Shown here piece after piece: positions 8,259-18,598 of a DNA stretch of 64,000 nucleotides (position 1 is its first letter; every line of letters starts with the position of its first letter). Source of the stretch: Effrenium voratum (lineage: Eukaryota > Sar > Dinophyceae > Suessiales > Symbiodiniaceae). Under the pieces are notes generated by a model, which had not been told where the DNA came from, ran no database searches, and worked only from the letters and a program-made list of their open reading frames with translations. A program made the position numbers and the translations under genes. Location: assembly GCA_963377175.1 (NCBI GenBank), contig CAUJNA010001508.1, positions 1 to 64,000 of the forward strand. Reading direction: 5' to 3'.

Positions 8259-10035
8259 AGGTGAGTGGAAGGTGGGTTGGACCTGGCCATCCCAGCGCAG
8301 TGGCAAAGGCCATCCGGCTGGCCAAGGACTGCCTTGAGAGATCACATTGCTTTGCCATGTTTTTTTGGGAGTGTCCTTTTTTGTGTGTGAATCTACCCTG
8401 CAGGAAGGCGATACTTTCAAGAAGCCCGAGAAGCCCGCAGCAGATCCGTCGGAGAACAAGGCCAGCTTTATTTTTTTTACGGTTTTGATACTTGTGCAAG
8501 ATGCTTGTCCTGACCAGGCAGATGCTTGAGTGGCCAGATCAGATCACGATACCGTGGAATCTTCGAGCGTGATGGGAAAATGCATGCCAGATGTGCTCAA
8601 ACTTGTTTGCCTGGTCAAGTTGCCATGGTTCTTGCATCTTGCCAAACATGTCTGGGGTGTAGGAGCGTGCTTGGACAGCTGCTGCCTCAGACAAAAGGCC
8701 TCCCTGGTGGGAGGATTTGTTTTTTGAGAAGGACTACCTCCTTGGCAGGAGGCTTAATTGGTATGGTCTTAGATTGACTTGCGATCAAAGATGCATTTGT
8801 TTGTCTTTTTGGCATGTCTGCATCTTTGATTCACATTGCAAGGTGCTAGGAATTCCTTTAACTCAGATGTTATCCTTGTGGACTTCGCCATGCAGCCAGG
8901 GCCTCAGAATATCAGACTTGTAGCCACTGTTCAAGTATGTTGCTGGTTGTAAGCGCCTTGCAGTGCTGGTAGACTGGACTTGACTTGGTCTGTGTGCATG
9001 GCCATGGCAAGCCTCCTGAGAAGGAGGCATCCTCCTTGGAAGGAGGCTGGCTGCACCTTCACCAATAGACATTGGGGCTGTGTGCCCATTCATGGTTTTC
9101 AGCTTGCAGTCAAGTGTGTGCATTGTTGTTTGGTGTGACTTGCCAAGTTTCTTACAAGACTCCAACTCGGTCTTGCAGCTTCACTGATTTGATATTGATC
9201 GCACCATGATCACTGCATTTGGTATTGGTTAGGAAATCAAAAACACACAGAAAATTTTTAACAAGCATTTTTTAACAAATTTTTAACTGTTAAAAATTTT
9301 GATTTTAAAAGGAAACTCCATTTAAAATCAAAATTTTTAACAGTTAAAAATTTGTTAAAAATGATTGTTAAAAATTATTTTTCCGGGTGTGGGAGTAATA
9401 TAATATATTTTGTGGGTGCAGGCAACCCGGGATGGGGTTGTGACTTGATATAGTTGTTTATTTTTGTTTGGTGTATACATTGCATTTTGAAGGATTACAG
9501 TAGTGCTATACATTTGAAATGAATCTATCAAGTTTGAATCAGGTAGGATTGAGTTTGCTGTTTGACACTCCCTTGTGAGGCGATGGTTTGCAGCCATTCT
9601 GGTTTGTTTTAGCCAGATCCCCACAGTTGTCAGCCATGGTATGGCCTGATGGGGATCCCGTGCTGCTAAGCTACTGGAGCAATTTGGCAGGAACAATCTG
9701 TCATGTAAGCCTTCATCAGTCAGGCTGGGAGAGCAGGACGCCTTGGTACAGATTGCCTGAGAACATTGTACCATCGCCAAGTCTCCTGAGTAGTTTGCAG
9801 CAAAGCCTGCCCAATGCTGGAGATAATTTTGGCCCAGGTAGAAACGAACTAGAAGATCTCAGAAGGATGTACGGTTTCAGAGGCTGAGCTTGGCATTGGA
9901 GTGCGCCAAAACAAAAAGGCTCGGGCGCATAGTTTGAATATCAATCCAGAGTGTTTAAGATAAAGACACGCGCGCGGCAGTGTTTCTCTAGGTGTCGAAT
10001 GTTGAGAAGGCTCAAGCTTAGGTCAGGTAAGGATC
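8259..10035. other. Non-coding stretch with palindromes and possible exons
   Basis: Contains four more CCTCC...GGAGG palindromes (8698-8715, 8737-8752, 9011-9028, 9031-9046), a long inverted repeat (9255-9375) and one possible exon ending near 9886 (DNFGPGRNELEDLRRMYG). Nothing else can be supported. Confidence 0.45.
9255..9375. repeat. Long AT-rich inverted repeat (foldback)
   Basis: Perfect 36-base arms at 9274-9309 and 9321-9356 separated by 11 bases. The arms extend outward almost without mismatch to about 9255 and 9375. The compact symmetric structure resembles a MITE or foldback element. No coding content. Confidence 0.8.
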
Positions 10036-13000
10036 ATGGCTCCCAAAATGGGGAAGACTGCCAAAGCTATGGCTGCAAAGTCAGCTGCCAAAGCTTCAGC
10101 TGGCAAGAAAGTCAAAAAGGAAGTGAGAACAACGCCCAAGGCAAAGCCGAAGCGTGTCAAGGAGCCAGTTTTGGAGACTGCTGGCGATGCCTCGGCCTCA
10201 GACCAAGCTGCCAAAAAGGAAGATGGCCAGGCGCCCATGGAGCATGATGGGTCTGGGGCCCCACCAAGCCAGCTGGGCTACGCCAGAGGCACAGTGAGCG
10301 CGCTTCTCACTTCGCTAAAATACCAAGTGAAGGCAAAGAAAACCAGTGACTCCCAGAAGGATGACGCACAGAAGGTGTTGCAGGACCGCCGCATGCATGT
10401 TTGAGTTTGTAGTGGGCTTCTTGGCCACCTACTTAACTGACAGCTTGATCTCCTTGGTAGGAGTACGAAGCGGGCACCATTGAGGAGAAGAAGTTGATTC
10501 TGGACAAACTGCAAGAATTCGGAGTGAAGAATTGCAGCTGGGTCCACAGCCTGGAGTCCCTGACATCTAACATTAAGGACGAGACTGAGTCCTTGGTCAC
10601 CAACTTCTTCACCAGGTTGTTTGGCTTAGTAGTGGCTTTTGTTTTTCTCTTCATGGCTTGCTAGCAGCATTCTGGGATTGCGCCAACGCAGCTGAGGCAA
10701 GGGATCTTCGCCATCGAGCATGTTGACACAGCCGGCCTGTCAGAAAATGACAAGGATGAGATTTTGGAGGAGATCCTCTCCAAATCTGAGAAGAGCTTTG
10801 GCCACTCGAGGCAGGTGCAAGAACACTCAAAGTTCAAGCAGTTGCACAAGTACCTTTTTGTTTACACCAAGGGCAAGAAGAACACTGAGGGCGCAAGGAC
10901 AAGCAGCAGCATGTCAAGCACTGCTGCGGGCATGAAGGGCAAGGCAAGCCAAAAGATGGCTTTGCACTTGCTGGGCCGACCAGAGTTGGCCAGTTCTTCT
11001 GCAGCTGAGCGTGGCATGTCTGCGTCTTTGTCTGAGGCCAAGTCTGAGTCAAAGAGCCTGCAAGCTGCGAGGGTTCGCCTCAGCAAGCTGTTGGAGGACT
11101 TAAAGCTCCTGACAGCCGAGATCGCTGGCCTGAAGGATAACAGCTGGGGCAAAAAGCTAGGAGAGTTGGAGAACGCTGACAAGCAGTTGTCTGGCTTTTT
11201 GTCAGAGGTGAGGACGCAGCTGGCCGTTCCCTTTCCAACCGACAAGCAGCAGGAGGTGCCAGATCTGCTTGCCCAGCTGAAGGAATTGAATGAGAAGGCA
11301 AGCATGCGCGAGAAAGCAGTGAAGCTGATCTACAAAACAAGCAAGAGTTTGCTCTCCTGAGAAGATATAGTACAGGAGCCACGCCTGTGGATTTTGTTTG
11401 CAGGCTTGTCCTAGAGATGGAAAAAGCAGCAGATCGAGTCATTGAGATGCTTCGCGCATGTGTCTGCATGCCTCTTATATTTTCTTGGCCGGTTGGCTCA
11501 AGCTGTAGTTTGAAGTTGGCCCACAATCACTGCAGTCACAGTTCAAAATAAGATAAAGCAAAGCTAAATCTCTTAAGCGCTCGCCTCTAAAGCGCCATAA
11601 CTTTCAAGTGTGCACTTGTTTGGTAGGGCAAGGCAGAAAAGCCTCCTTGTTGGAGGAGATGTACAACAAAAGGACACTGCCATGCGAGGAAGTGAATGAC
11701 ATTCCTCCGGAGAAGAGGTTTTGAGCAGACATGATTGACATTTTTTTAAACAATGACTTATCTGGACAAAGGTCAGCCAGAGTATTAGGCAACGCTTCCT
11801 TGGCTGGAACGCAGCACATCCAAGATTTGCAGGTGGCGCCAGGCAAGAATGCTTGCAGAAATTTGCTGCGAAAGTGTTTTCGAAACACAAAATGGCCTGC
11901 GCCGTATGAGCTGCAAGTCACAGCCTTCAATGAGGCTACGGACGCAGAGGAGAAATCCAAGCTGTGCATGCTGATGCCGCATGAAGTGGTTCACGCGCTG
12001 TTGAAGGTGAATGACCCTCGGGTCTTGCTGGAGCACCAACGGGCAATCTTGGCTGAACGGCCCGACCTGGAGCAGCATTTAGCAAATTTCGACTTGGCCA
12101 AGGATGATAAGGTGCTGCTCTTGGGGCTATGGATCGATGGAGTCCCATTCAATTCTGACAGATCGCAGACTCTGGAGACCATTACATTGTGCTTGTTTGG
12201 AGAAAAGGGCTTGAGAGTGCCCTTGTGTGCTTTTCCGAAGGCGATGCGAGCTAAGGGAAAGACATATGAGTGCATTTTTGAGGCATTGGCTTGGAGCTTC
12301 AGGATCTTATTAGTAGACAAAATGCCTCACCAGAGGCACACGCAGCAGGAATTCAACAAGAGTGATGCCTATAGAAAAAAGTTGGCAGGCAAGCCAGTGG
12401 GAGTGTGCGCAGCTCTGGCAGAGATGAGAGGAGACTGGTCAATGTACAAGGAGGTACTAGATTTTCCAAGCTGGTCTGCCAAGGGGCATATCTGCTGGCT
12501 TTGCAACGCCACCAAGACTGACTTGAAAGATTACAGCAACGCAACATTTGAGAAGTGTCTTGTCTGAGATTGTTAGATAAGGGCTTAATTTGTGGTTCAT
12601 TCGTATAGGCATGACGCAGCCCTAGCAGGCTAGCCTGCTCTTAAGAATTCTTGTGCTGGCTTTCGTCTGCTCAGGTATCCTTTGATTTCGGCGATGGATT
12701 TCTTCTTGAGGCAGCAGCAGTCTGGAAAACTGATTTCAACTCTCTTTTCAGTTCCTGGCTTCACTACTCAGAGCTGCAAGGTGGATTTCCTTCACTGCTG
12801 CGACTTGGGGGTGACGGCTGACTGGCATGGCTGCAGAAGATCGCAGGAGTTTCCATGCGCGTCAGATGCGCCAAGCTGTTTCATGATATTCAGCAGTTCT
12901 ACAAAGACAACAAGGTTCAAGACAGGTTGCCAAAGCTTCTCCCCACCATGTTGAGACGCGAAGTCAAGGGAAAGAAGAAAGTTCCAAAGCTTCGAGTCAA

Positions 13001-13430
13001 AGCAGGAGAGAGCAGAGCTTTGGTGCCGTGCTGTTTGCAATACATGGACGCAAGCATACCTCACGAGTCAGCTATGCTGCAGGGTTGCAAGCACTTGCAA
13101 GCTATGTACGCTTGCTTGAGTGCGGCGAACTGGGACGCTGACAAATTCCTACGAGCAGCGCAGAAGTTTCTGTTGCTCACGCGCACCTTGCAAAGTTTCT
13201 TTGGGGAAGATATTTTGTTTCGAGTGAAGCCCAAATAACGCTTACTTCTGGAGCTGGCTAGGTCCAGAACCAATCCTGCGCACACTTGGACATATCGAGA
13301 TGAGTCGTTTGGCCACACATTGGCATTGCTGGCCAGACGAAGAGGAGGAAAGTTTTCCATGGCAGCAGTTTCCAAAGCGACATTGCTGAGATTTCTTGCT
13401 GCCAACAAGGTGCCTAGACTGGACATGTGA
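10036..13430 (+). pseudogene. Multi-exon gene of a probable repetitive dinoflagellate family, possibly transposase-like
   Basis: The first exon (MAPKMGKTAKAMAAKSAAKA) is Lys/Ala-rich and ends near 10398. Exons follow from 10464 (EYEAGTIEEKKLILDKLQEF), about 10671-11360, about 11620-12567, 12676-13238 and to 13430. Central blocks include LLLGLWIDGVPFNSDRSQTL, HICWLCNATKTDL, FLHCCDLGVTADWHG and WTYRDESFGHTLALLARRRG. The pattern resembles a family I have seen repeatedly in dinoflagellate genomes, whose function is unknown to me. The paired Cys/His blocks and copy number would suit a transposase. In-frame TGA at 11722 and TAA at 13236 and a frame change near 12840 break it. The acceptor at 10463 lies inside a palindrome. 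Confidence 0.5.
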
Positions 13431-13555
13431 AGTATATAGCGCCGGGCAGCGAGCTTCAGAGGTTCTTGCTAGCAATGGACAAAACAGAAAACGGTGTAAA
13501 ATGAAATTATGAAAAAAAAGCGCATTCCATATATATTGAAAGTTGCACAACTCAG

Positions 13556-13655
13556 AAGCAACAATGCTTAATTAAGCACTGTTTCTACAATGCTTAATTA
13601 GACAATGATTGCTTAATTTTTTTGTCATAAACAATCCTTAAAGTTAAATAAGCAC
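13556..13655. repeat. Right block of TTAATTAA palindromes
   Basis: Contains AATGCTTAATTAAGCACTG, AATGCTTAATTAGACAATG and further half-copies, matching the block at 4836-5060. GC-rich viral sequence resumes just after it. Confidence 0.7.
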
Positions 13656-13683
13656 TTTTGGAGGCTCTGGGTGAAGCGGCTGT

Positions 13684-14306
13684 TCACAGCCAGGCCACGC
13701 GCGCCCAGCGGGCAGAGCTTGCCCTGCGCTGGTTTGACATGCTGAGTGGAACGGGAAGTGGGAATATTGGGACGTGGTCAGAGATCATGGGGGCCCGCCC
13801 AAGCCCCCGCCCCAACCCGACGTGAAGGAGGAGCTTGTCAGTGAGTGGCGGGCGGAGCTGTCGGAGATGTAGAGTAGAGACGTAGAGGCACAGAGAACAG
13901 GAGCTCGTGGGGGCGTGTCGGGTTGTCCACGAAGTTGTGCTCGAACTTGACGCCCGTGATGCGCCTCCTGTCGGAGCCAAAGAATTTGGCATCGGCCCTT
14001 CCGCGCAGCCGTCAGGGTGTTCCCTCCGCAAATCTGCCGCAAAACAGCACTGCGCCCTGCAGGTTTGCAAACTGTTCACGGTGTTTCCCGACAGTGAGGG
14101 CCTCCTGGCAAAGAACCGCCGCGCTCCCCGTTGTGCACGCCGAGGGCCTTCTCGCAGAGTTCCCTCAGGGTCCCCTTGCCCGTGCCGTCTCCGTTGTCCT
14201 TGAGCGTCGCAAACTCGATCTTCTTCACGGCCTTGCCCACCACGCTCTCGAAGATGAGCCTGGCTTGAAGCGCCACGTTCCAGTCGCCGCCGTGCGGGTC
14301 GCAAAA
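13684..14306 (-). pseudogene. C-terminal half of a viral-segment gene cut by the LTR element
   Basis: Read on the minus strand from 14306, it opens with CDPHGGDWNVALQARLIFES, then a helical region (VVGKAVKKIEFATLKDNGDG). After a frameshift comes a second coding-like block with GSDRRRITGVKFEHNFVDN. It joins, in frame, to the minus-strand segment ending at 43824 on the far side of the LTR element. No family is recognised for this half. Confidence 0.6.
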
Positions 14307-14584
14307 TGTTGGGGCCCTCCTGGCCCCGTGCCTAAATTGCGAAGCAGTTCTGAGGTCCGTGTTTGTGTTGCTTACAAGGTTCCATTGATTGCCATTTGGC
14401 TCAAGTCACAAGTGAGGTTCAATTAGGACCACTGTTGTAACTATTATTTCTTCTCCCTTACAACAGTTACACGGGTTCGGCTATAACGGTTTGACCGTAT
14501 ACACCTTTCTACGTGGTTGGTATTTACAGCTGGAGGGTTCGGTGGACAGCGTCCCACGGGACGTCACCTTGCCGTCTCTTGACA
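14307..14584 (+). repeat. 5' LTR
   Basis: 278 bases, TGTTGGGGCCCTCC to CTCTTGACA. It aligns with the right LTR along its whole length except for a segment of about 77 bases that only the right copy has. It contains AACAGTTACACGGGTTCGGC and the shared ACGTGGTTGGTATTTACAGC. Confidence 0.85.
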
Positions 14585-14600
14585 GGTTATCAGCCGTAAC
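14585..14600 (+). other. Primer-binding-like site
   Basis: GGTTATCAGCCGTAAC begins directly after the LTR. It resembles the TGGTATCAGAGC site complementary to initiator tRNA-Met used by many plant-type LTR elements, with small differences. Confidence 0.4.
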
Positions 14601-14679
14601 GACAAGCTCTACGCTGGACAGAGAGACAGCTGGTTTATTGGTACAGGGGCAATAAAGGAACAATAACCTACACGGTACA

Positions 14680-15590
14680 ATGGCATCTTCAGCGAGCCCA
14701 AGTACTGCAACTTTTGGGAACGGCAGCTCAGAGGGATCCAATGGATTGATGGCTCTTCCTGCGGTGATGGATTTGGTCGCAGATTTACAGGATGAACCTG
14801 GGAGCGGAGGATCCGCGCTAAGGACGTCCGATCGAACGGACCTTGTCTATCACATCGAGCACCTATTCAACCTTGACTTTCCTGGAGACAAGAACTTGGT
14901 TATATTCAGGAACAAGTGGTACGATTTGTTGCTAAAGATGAGGAGCGAAGATAGACCCAGCAAGTTGGCTCTCAGAGATATTCTCTACAGGAAGATCAAA
15001 GGGAGCAAGAAGATGGAGTTCGGCCTCAACGCCTATCATAGGTTGCCGGACAAGCATCCTCAAAAGACGTACGAATTCTTGTTGGCACTGATCGACCATC
15101 AAATTAAGGCGGATCGGGAGGACCTGATGCTGGCAAGAACGGCAAGTCCGACGGTGCCAGCGACAGAGGCAAGAGTCCGGGCGGAGGTAAAGATAACCCA
15201 TGTTGGTATCACTTCAAGGCAGCGAAGGGATGCGTAAAAGGGAACGAATGCACATTTTCCCACAGCAAGAAGACGGAGCACAAGCTGGAGAACATGCCCA
15301 AAGGGAAAGGAAAAGGTAAGTCCAAGTCCAGATCATCATCACCAAAGAGGGATGATGGAGCATGCTTCGCGTTTCAGAAGGGAAAACGCGACAAGGGGAG
15401 TGCTTGCAAGTATAGGCACGAGCTCATCAAGAACAATTCAGCTCCGGCAACGTCAAGCGACAAGGCGCAAGCCAAGTCGAAGGCTGCCGCCAAAGCCGCA
15501 GCGCCAGCTATTGCAAGAAGGGCCACCGCGATGCGCGATAGTTTGAAGCATCGGCTCCTCGGGAAAGGTCAGCTTCAAGAAGGACGTTGA
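14680..15590 (+). pseudogene. Retrotransposon gag with CCCH zinc finger
   Basis: ATG 14680 (MASSASPSTATFGNGSSEGS) opens a helical capsid-like region (NKWYDLLLKMRSEDRPSKLA). A frameshift near 15135 moves coding into the frame with NPCWYHFKAAKGC...CTFSH, a C-x9-C-x5-C-x3-H finger. A Lys/Ser-rich linker (KGKGKGKSKSRSSS) and a second partial finger (CFAFQKGK...CKYRH) follow. CCCH fingers replace the usual CCHC knuckle in gag proteins of dinoflagellate LTR elements as I recall them. Role: RNA binding and packaging in virus-like particles. Confidence 0.7.
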
Positions 15591-15645
15591 CCAGGTCGAA
15601 CCGGATGAAGCCGAGACTGTCTACCACGAGCATGATGACGACGCA

Positions 15646-16940
15646 ATGAGCGAATCATCAAGATGGTCTGGCGAGTCCAAGATCCCCGAGAAAATGGTAT
15701 GGTTCAAGGAAGTACTTGATGTCGACGAGAATGGGGAGATCACCTATCTCGAAGACGAGAGAAGGCAATGGGAACGAAAAGGGGAGTGGTACGGCTATGA
15801 GGACAATGAGAATGAGCCTTATCAGTACGTACACGTCGACGAGAAGAAGTTTAAGAGCAGTGATCATCGAGAATTATCAGCCTATCAAGTCCAACGATCA
15901 TTGATAAGAGCGAAAATACTGAGAGAGGTGGTAGACGACATATATAGGAAACACTACTTCCCAGTAACCAAGGAGAGCACCATAATGTTCGAATATGATC
16001 GGAGCAAGGACGAGATCAAGGAATCGGCCGTCGACTGGAAGAAACAGCTGGTTTGCCGAAGAATGTGTTCGCAATGTCAACGTGCGTCAGCAAACGGGTG
16101 AAATGGTTGATGGACACCGGATGTGGTCATGATCTCATTGGACGAGCCAAAGCAAAGAGCCTGGGTGTCGATATTGTGAAAGATGATGATGAGATTGTGT
16201 TCCAGACCGCAAATGGTTCCACTTCCACATCCGACGTGGCCAAGATAGTCGTGGACGAGTTGGACGAGACTGTCGAGCCGCACGTGTTGGACGAGACACC
16301 CACGGTGTTGTCAATAGGGAGGAGATGCATGAAGATGGGTTATGCATTTCACTGGATGCCTGGTAAACTACCTTTCATGGTTACACCAAAGCAGAAATTC
16401 GTGCACTGACAAGTCAAGGACAACATCCCATACCTCGTGAGTGATGGTAAGCTTTGGAGTAACAGGCATCGCCCTACGGTAGACGACCTCAAGGAGCACT
16501 TTTCGGAAGTGTTGGCAATGGTAACGAACGATGAGGCAGATCAGGATGGCGACGATGACAACGAGGTCACACCCGCCGCTGTCGGTGAATCCGCAGAGGT
16601 CGAGGGCGAGCGCCATGATGGTGCGTTTGACTTCGGACCACCCGGAGGAGCCGGTACGTCCGCCTCCCGTAGCTGAGGAAATACCTGTAGACGTTGGGCC
16701 AGTCCCATGTCGACATGGTGATGCCGAAGCTAACAAGGAAGAGGTTGATGAGGATGATCCAGATGCCGGAATTGAAGTTGATGTGTACGAAGGGTAATAA
16801 AGAGGAAAGTGGGAGTCCTCAAGAGGGACGCCAACTCCATTGCTCATTTGCTTACACACAGGTATCGAAACCCTTTCTGCGAGTCATGCGTCAAGGCAAA
16901 GATGAGGCACGGGGGCCTTCAAGAGGGAGGTAAAGATGTT
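15646..16940 (+). pseudogene. Retrotransposon pol, 5' part: aspartic protease and pre-integrase finger
   Basis: An acidic linker (MSESSRWSGESKIPEKMVWF) leads, after a frameshift near 16055, to a retropepsin with the catalytic motif KWLMDTGCGHDLIGRA at about 16104. The frame meets TGA at 16407 and then continues (QVKDNIPYLVSDGKLW). After further frame changes an acidic spacer and a zinc-binding block (SIAHLLTHRYRNPFCESC, then VKAKMRH) appear at about 16835-16915. This is the pre-integrase HHCC region of copia-type elements. The integrase core should follow but the sequence stops matching at about 16940, where the viral element begins. Confidence 0.7.
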
Positions 16941-17213
16941 CGGGGAAAAAAATGTTAAAAGGGTGTCTGGGGTAGGGGATTTCAGGTCTGGGGCTTCAGG
17001 GTTCAGGGATGAAATTAAACAAGTCAATCATTTTGTTCAAAACACCAAGGGGGAGATTGTGGGGAATTTTCCCAAAACTTCTGATCAATTTTTACAATTT
17101 TTTCATTTAAGAACAGTCTAACATTTTGACATTTTCAAGGTTCAGGTTTCAGACCATTTTAAGGCTTTCTGGGGGACACAAGGGTTTAATCATATTATTT
17201 AACAATAATCTAA

Positions 17214-17806
17214 TTAAACATACCAAAATCGTTCTTGAAGTGATTGTGTTGTAATAACTGGTTCATAATCAGTTTTAAACCATCCTCTTTGTGTTTTAGC
17301 TATATGATTGATGATCTTATTGATATCTACTAATGTTTTATAAACATTATACTTGTTTCTATGGATTACATCGAGCAATTCGTCTTCATAATTATTTTTG
17401 ATAATTACATTGTTGTACAAGTGCTTTAAAATACAATATCTATCTTTGCTACATTTAATTACTTGCCTAACAACATCTATTGAAGGAAAACTATGTCTTG
17501 TAAAATACCAACGAATAATATTTACATTGTTAATTTTATAAATATTGCTAAAGTCTTCTATGAAACTCTTTTTACCTTTACAAGTTAAACATTCATAAGT
17601 CATAGAATAGATATTCTTAATAATATTTTCACTAAATGGCATTTTGTCAAGCACTTTGTAGTTCTTATGGTTTTTATAGCATTTACACTGACACGTTTTA
17701 ATTTCACTTGTCAAGGTGTTTTTATATTCATTGATTTCAATAAATTTAAGGAATTCATCGATGATGTCATTTTGTTCATCTTCAGTAAATTATAATTAGG
17801 GTTCAT
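17214..17806 (-). pseudogene. Unknown Cys-containing viral protein, early-promoter gene
   Basis: The start at 17806 (MNPNYN) is set by the conserved upstream motif. A one-base loss in a short T-run near 17788 shifts the frame; coding continues with FTEDEQNDIIDEFLKFIEIN and then a Cys block (CQCKCYKNHKNYK), CLTCKGKKSF and RWYFTRHSFP. About 196 residues. No family is recognised. It is a neighbour and possibly a distant relative of the gene at 17942-18553: both have similar size, early motif, a Cys pair and similar 3' flanks (GACTTTCTGGGGAGATACAAG and its variant near 17165). Confidence 0.55.
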
Positions 17807-17848
17807 TTTCCTCTTAATATATAAGGTAATATTTCTTTAAGTAGTTTT
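17807..17848 (-). promoter_or_regulatory. Early-type viral promoter motif, copy 1
   Basis: Read on the minus strand: ACTACTTAAAGAAA, about 8 bases, CCTTATATATTAAGAG, then ATG within a few bases. It matches four other copies in the element. Confidence 0.65.
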
Positions 17849-17941
17849 TTTAGGGTTCATTTAAGATCAAGATCTATTTTTACGACTTTCTGGGGAGATA
17901 CAAGTGTTTAACCATATTATATTTAAATAATATGAATAAAC

Positions 17942-18553
17942 TTAATCATAATCACTATCATCAGTATCACTATCATCAGTATCTCTATAATTCAACCAGT
18001 CTATAATCAACCTTTTCTTTTCTAACAAATGACAAACGAATTTATGATAAAACTCATTATCAAAAATGTGTTTATAAACGACCTTGTCTTTGTTTTTTAT
18101 ATATTGCCACTTCAACATTTTAAGAAAATCTCTACACATTGAAATGCTAAAATCTCTACAAGATACATAACCGTCATTATTATGAAAAAGTAAATTATAA
18201 TGAAATAGAGTAGCGGTTTCATAATACAAGATTAGACTATTATCATATCCATACTCTTTTAAGGTTTTGTCTAAACCTGTTGTAAATATTGTCCGTAATG
18301 ACTTTTTGGTCGGACATTTATTTAACCTCGTCATATACCAAATCCACTTATCCATTTCTTTTAAATTTTCAGGTTCGTTTTTCATGAAATGTTTTGTAAT
18401 GGTGCATCTTTTACAACTTACCAAACTCAAAATATTATCAATGATACAGTCAGGTAATATATCATTTGCTTTTTTAACTTTGTTGTTGATTATCTTACAA
18501 CCACGGCGTTTTACAATTTCTTTTGTCAATTCTTCTCTGATACACTTATTCAT
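17942..18553 (-). CDS. Unknown viral protein with acidic C-terminus
   Basis: Intact 203-residue frame, start MNKCIREELTKEIVKRRGCK set by the upstream motif. It has a Cys pair (SLVSCKRCTITKHF), a Trp/Tyr-rich middle and a repetitive acidic tail (DTDDSDTDDSDYD). No family is recognised. See 17214-17806 for a likely relative next door. Confidence 0.7.
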   Translation of the reverse strand: MNKCIREELTKEIVKRRGCKIINNKVKKANDILPDCIIDNILSLVSCKRCTITKHFMKNEPENLKEMDKWIWYMTRLNKCPTKKSLRTIFTTGLDKTLKEYGYDNSLILYYETATLFHYNLLFHNNDGYVSCRDFSISMCRDFLKMLKWQYIKNKDKVVYKHIFDNEFYHKFVCHLLEKKRLIIDWLNYRDTDDSDTDDSDYD

Positions 18554-18598
18554 TTTTTCTCTTAATATATTAAGGTATTTTTTCTTTAAGTAGTTTTT
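18554..18598 (-). promoter_or_regulatory. Early-type viral promoter motif, copy 2
   Basis: Minus strand: ACTACTTAAAGAAAAAATA, CCTTAATATATTAAGAG, then six bases to ATG. It overlaps the 3' end of the next gene upstream. Confidence 0.65.

Larger units (their letters stand above)
4836..13655. mobile_element. Candidate DNA transposon bounded by TTAATTAA-rich blocks
   Basis: Viral sequence stops at about 4831 and resumes at about 13684. The segment between begins and ends with similar AT-rich blocks built from GCTTAATTAAGCATTGT-type palindromes (4836-5060 and 13556-13655). It carries a broken multi-exon gene (10036-13430) that could be transposase-like, plus two further frames. Clustered subterminal palindromes at both ends are typical of several DNA transposon superfamilies. 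A clean terminal inverted repeat and target duplication could not be fixed by eye, so the limits are approximate. Confidence 0.4.

Noticed and set aside
10036..10404. Histone H1-like protein from the Lys/Ala-rich start
   Set aside because: The frame runs on into exons of a larger gene whose blocks do not fit a histone.
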